NCBI GenBank assembly: GCA_017550775.1
Contig: JAFZOA010000077.1
Location: forward strand, 1 to 8,815
Source of the DNA: Ruminiclostridium sp.
GTDB lineage: Bacteria; Bacillota_A; Clostridia; Oscillospirales; Ruminococcaceae
Reading direction: 5' to 3'
Length of the DNA stretch: 8,815 bases
The position numbers and the translations under genes are program-made. Shown piece by piece: positions 6,997 through 8,815 of this stretch (position 1 is the stretch's first letter; every line of letters starts with the position of its first letter). The notes under the pieces are model-generated. The model had not been told where the DNA came from, did no database searches, and was given only the letters and a program-made list of their open reading frames with translations.

Positions 6997-7057
6997 TATA
7001 GACAAGTTTTCCGTTTTCTCCCCCCTACGGCGGGGGAGAAAACAAATAATGTCTATA
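6997..7057. repeat. Two-tier intergenic palindrome, possible mobile miniature repeat
   Basis: The outer arms TATAGACA (6997-7004) and TGTCTATA (7050-7057) and the inner 12-base arms GTTTTCTCCCCC (7013-7024) and GGGGGAGAAAAC (7032-7043) are perfect reverse complements. They are nested with internal loops of 8 and 6 bases and a seven-base apex (CTACGGC). The left outer arm is part of another palindrome, GTCTATAGAC (6994-7003). Neither strand has a U-run after the stem, so it is not a standard terminator. It lies between the CmpB-family gene and the next promoter. Confidence 0.8.
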
Positions 7058-7113
7058 TATTGATGTGAGGTCGGTAACGCACATTATTACGGTAAATAAA
7101 TAGAGAAAAAGGG

Positions 7114-7142
7114 TTGAAATCGTAACGGATTTGTGTTACAAT
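7114..7142 (+). promoter_or_regulatory. Sigma-A type promoter for the VWA-like / C11 peptidase pair
   Basis: TTGAAA (7114-7119) and TACAAT (7137-7142) are 17 bases apart. The transcript should start near 7149, just ahead of a stem-loop, with about 60 bases before ATG 7210. Confidence 0.85.
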
Positions 7143-7149
7143 AAAAATG

Positions 7150-7169
7150 GTTCCCGCTTTTCCGGGAAC
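7150..7169 (+). promoter_or_regulatory. Stem-loop at the predicted 5' end of the VWA-like transcript
   Basis: GTTCCCG (7150-7156) pairs perfectly with CGGGAAC (7163-7169) around CTTTTC. With the start predicted near 7149, the mRNA would begin almost directly with this stem. There is no U-run after it, so a terminator is unlikely; a 5' stabilising hairpin is the simplest reading. Confidence 0.65.
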
Positions 7170-7209
7170 GTGAAGCATGCCGATGTATAATTTGGAGGAG
7201 GATAAAAAT

Positions 7210-7821
7210 ATGAATGATAATCTTACATTACAGTTATTCGCGTTCGACTGCAACGCTATCCCCGAGGATCAGCGCGCAAATGCCGTCAAGGCGATCAAAA
7301 AATTCGGAAAAGCGCTGAGAGCGACCGGTCGTCAGCAGAACGTTTCGGGCGTGAGATTTACCCGTGAGGAGGAGCTTCGCGTCAAGAACACTCCGCTTCA
7401 GAAGTTCAAGGTCAACGATCTGCTTGAGAGCGACGGCAGCGGTGCCTGCCCCATGCTTGACCAGACCTCGAATCTTATACACGAGGTAGGTATGCGTCTC
7501 GCGTCCGAGCAGGAGCATGAACGTCCGTCGCAGATACTGATGACCATAATCGTATTCGGGCGTGACAACGCGAGCGTTCGCTGCACATACGATCAGCTCC
7601 GCGACATTATCGCACATCAGAGAGATGTGTACAAATGGAAGTTCTTCCTTCTGACGGATTTCACTATCAACATGGAAAAACTCGGTATCGCAGAGGACGA
7701 CACCATTATAATCAGAAAAAGCGAAGCCGATTGGTTTGCGCGTCCCTTCGATGAGCTTACCGATAAGATCGTTGAATGTATGAAGAAGATGATGCCGGAG
7801 AAATCGGAGAAGTCCGAATAA
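7210..7821 (+). CDS. Von Willebrand A-like protein with degenerate metal site
   Basis: The 203-residue soluble protein has no signal peptide or membrane span. Its layout follows small bacterial VWA proteins: a first strand ending in Asp (LQLFAFDCNAI, 8-17), a helix, then GACPMLD (78-84) where the family has G.T.LLDA, then IIVFGRDNAS (113-122) where the family has ITDG.ENAS, then a helix and YKWKFFLL (141-148) like the family's Y.WEFIFLGA. Of the metal-ion-dependent adhesion site (DxSxS, Thr, Asp), only the first Asp (13) is kept: the serines are Asn and Ile, the Thr is Cys, the Asp is Phe. The assignment is by motif memory, without a search. GGAGGAGG (7194-7201) eight bases upstream selects ATG 7210 over the in-frame ATG at 7177. 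The C-terminus is Lys/Glu rich. It is probably co-transcribed with the peptidase gene 39 bases downstream. Confidence 0.72.
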   Translation: MNDNLTLQLFAFDCNAIPEDQRANAVKAIKKFGKALRATGRQQNVSGVRFTREEELRVKNTPLQKFKVNDLLESDGSGACPMLDQTSNLIHEVGMRLASEQEHERPSQILMTIIVFGRDNASVRCTYDQLRDIIAHQRDVYKWKFFLLTDFTINMEKLGIAEDDTIIIRKSEADWFARPFDELTDKIVECMKKMMPEKSEKSE

Positions 7822-7860
7822 CCGGTGTAGTTCCTATGTGAGCTACGGAAGGAGATATAA

Positions 7861-8815
7861 ATGCACAGATTCAGATCATCCGTAGCCGCGCTGTTTCTCT
7901 CGGCTTCTGTCTCGTTAGCGGCCGGCTGTTCGGGTTCAACACCTCAGCATACAACTCCCGCGCCGGAGACTACGACATCGGCCGTGACAGAGAGCCCGGC
8001 TGAGACCACCGTTCAGACTACAACTGCTGTGACTACGACCGTGGATGTTACCGAAACGACCCAGGAAGCCAATGTGACGATAGGCGCGGGCGAGGAACAT
8101 GATGACCGCAGCTTATCAAGCGTGCTTATGAAGGTAAGCGGCACCGACGGCAAGATGAAGGTCACACGTTCGGCGTTAAAAAACACCTCCATGGGCGAGA
8201 AGGACACATGGACGATATTTGTGTACTTGTGTGGGACCGACCTTGAAAGCAACGGCGGTGCAGCGACCAACGATGTTGTGCAGATGCAGGATGGCGCACT
8301 CGGCGAAGATGTGAAGTTTGTAATACAGACGGGCGGCACAAGCCAATGGAGAAACGACATATTTGACTCGGAAAAAAGCGAGCGATATGTTATTCATAAC
8401 GGTTTAAGCTCCCTTGTATATTCCGACGAGCTGAAAAATATGGGTGATCCCAATACTCTCGCAGACTTTCTGAGCTGGGGGGTCAAGGAATACCCGGCGG
8501 ATAAAATGGGAGTCATTTTATGGGATCACGGCGGCGGAAGTATTTACGGATTATGCCAGGACGAGGTGCAGGATGAAGACACGCTGTACCTGAGCGAGAT
8601 CAACAGCGCGTTTTCCGAGGTCAGCCGGAACATGACCGACAAGTTCGAGTTCATAGGCTTTGACGCGTGCATTATGGAGACCGTGGAAATGGCAAATATC
8701 CTGGCTTCCTACTCCCGGTATATGTACGGCTCACAGGAGATGATGCCCGGTACGGGGCTGGATTACGAAGCTCTCGGGAAATACCTGCAAAGAAATCCCG
8801 GCGCGAACGGAGCCG
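7861..8815 (+). CDS. Clostripain-family (C11) cysteine peptidase lipoprotein, 3' truncated by window
   Basis: The frame runs open from ATG 7861 to the window edge (318 residues visible). Residues 1-23 are a lipoprotein signal with lipobox LAAGC (Cys23), so the mature protein should be lipid-anchored outside the membrane. Residues 27-70 are a low-complexity stalk with 18 Thr among 44 residues. The peptidase domain starts near 116 with TWTIFVYLCGTDLES; the catalytic pair is visible as the His of WDHGGGS (His223) and the Cys of FDACIMETVEMA (Cys270), as in family C11, which cleaves after Arg or Lys in known members. Specificity here is inference, since the binding-pocket and C-terminal parts are missing or unassigned. 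AAGGAG (7849-7854) lies six bases before the start. It follows the VWA-like gene by 39 bases without a clear terminator, suggesting one operon from the promoter at 7114. Confidence 0.92.
   Translation, partial: MHRFRSSVAALFLSASVSLAAGCSGSTPQHTTPAPETTTSAVTESPAETTVQTTTAVTTTVDVTETTQEANVTIGAGEEHDDRSLSSVLMKVSGTDGKMKVTRSALKNTSMGEKDTWTIFVYLCGTDLESNGGAATNDVVQMQDGALGEDVKFVIQTGGTSQWRNDIFDSEKSERYVIHNGLSSLVYSDELKNMGDPNTLADFLSWGVKEYPADKMGVILWDHGGGSIYGLCQDEVQDEDTLYLSEINSAFSEVSRNMTDKFEFIGFDACIMETVEMANILASYSRYMYGSQEMMPGTGLDYEALGKYLQRNPGANGA

Noticed and set aside
6997..7057. Palindrome as an ordinary intrinsic terminator
   Set aside because: No T-run follows the stem on either strand.
7177..7179. ATG as the start of the VWA-like gene
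   Set aside because: The strong GGAGGAGG at 7194-7201 would lie inside the coding region; ATG 7210 fits it exactly.

Overview
The window looks like chromosome of an anaerobic, cellulolytic gut Clostridium relative, most likely Ruminococcus or a close neighbour in the Oscillospiraceae. The reasons are a secreted GH5 endoglucanase with a fibronectin III tail, a GTP-type PEP carboxykinase, a clostripain-family lipoprotein, consensus sigma-A promoters, strong AGGAGG-type ribosome binding sites and mid-range GC. This placement is inferred from gene content and style; no marker gene is present. All eight genes lie on the + strand, and both the first and the last run off the window.

Layout. (1) 1-1615: the 3' part of a methyl-accepting chemotaxis protein (membrane segment, HAMP region, signalling hairpin) ending in nine in-register Pro/Lys octapeptides, then a hairpin terminator. 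(2) 1635-2417: rsmE, the 16S rRNA U1498 methyltransferase, starting at TTG. (3) 2453-4346: a consensus promoter, a 90-residue single-span membrane protein with a strongly acidic tail, and 21 bases later a secreted GH5 glycoside hydrolase, closed by a clean terminator. (4) 4411-6396: a near-consensus promoter, an ~87-base leader with competing short inverted repeats, pckG, and a strong hairpin with a poor U-tract. (5) 6414-6962: a multi-span membrane protein of the CmpB/putative ABC-transporter type IV family. (6) 6963-7209: non-coding, holding a two-tier palindrome, a consensus promoter and a hairpin at the predicted first nucleotides of the next transcript. (7) 7210-8815: a von Willebrand A-like protein whose metal site appears lost, followed after 39 bases by a clostripain-family (C11) cysteine peptidase lipoprotein with a Thr-rich stalk, cut by the window end.

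How the genes fit together: the GH5 enzyme releases oligosaccharides from plant glucans outside the cell, pckG links glycolytic PEP to oxaloacetate and succinate/malate in fermentation, and the chemoreceptor may direct movement. The least ordinary parts are the degenerate VWA-like protein beside the surface peptidase, the 6997-7057 palindrome, and the repeat-built tail of the chemoreceptor. No CRISPR array, transposase, tRNA or rRNA was seen.
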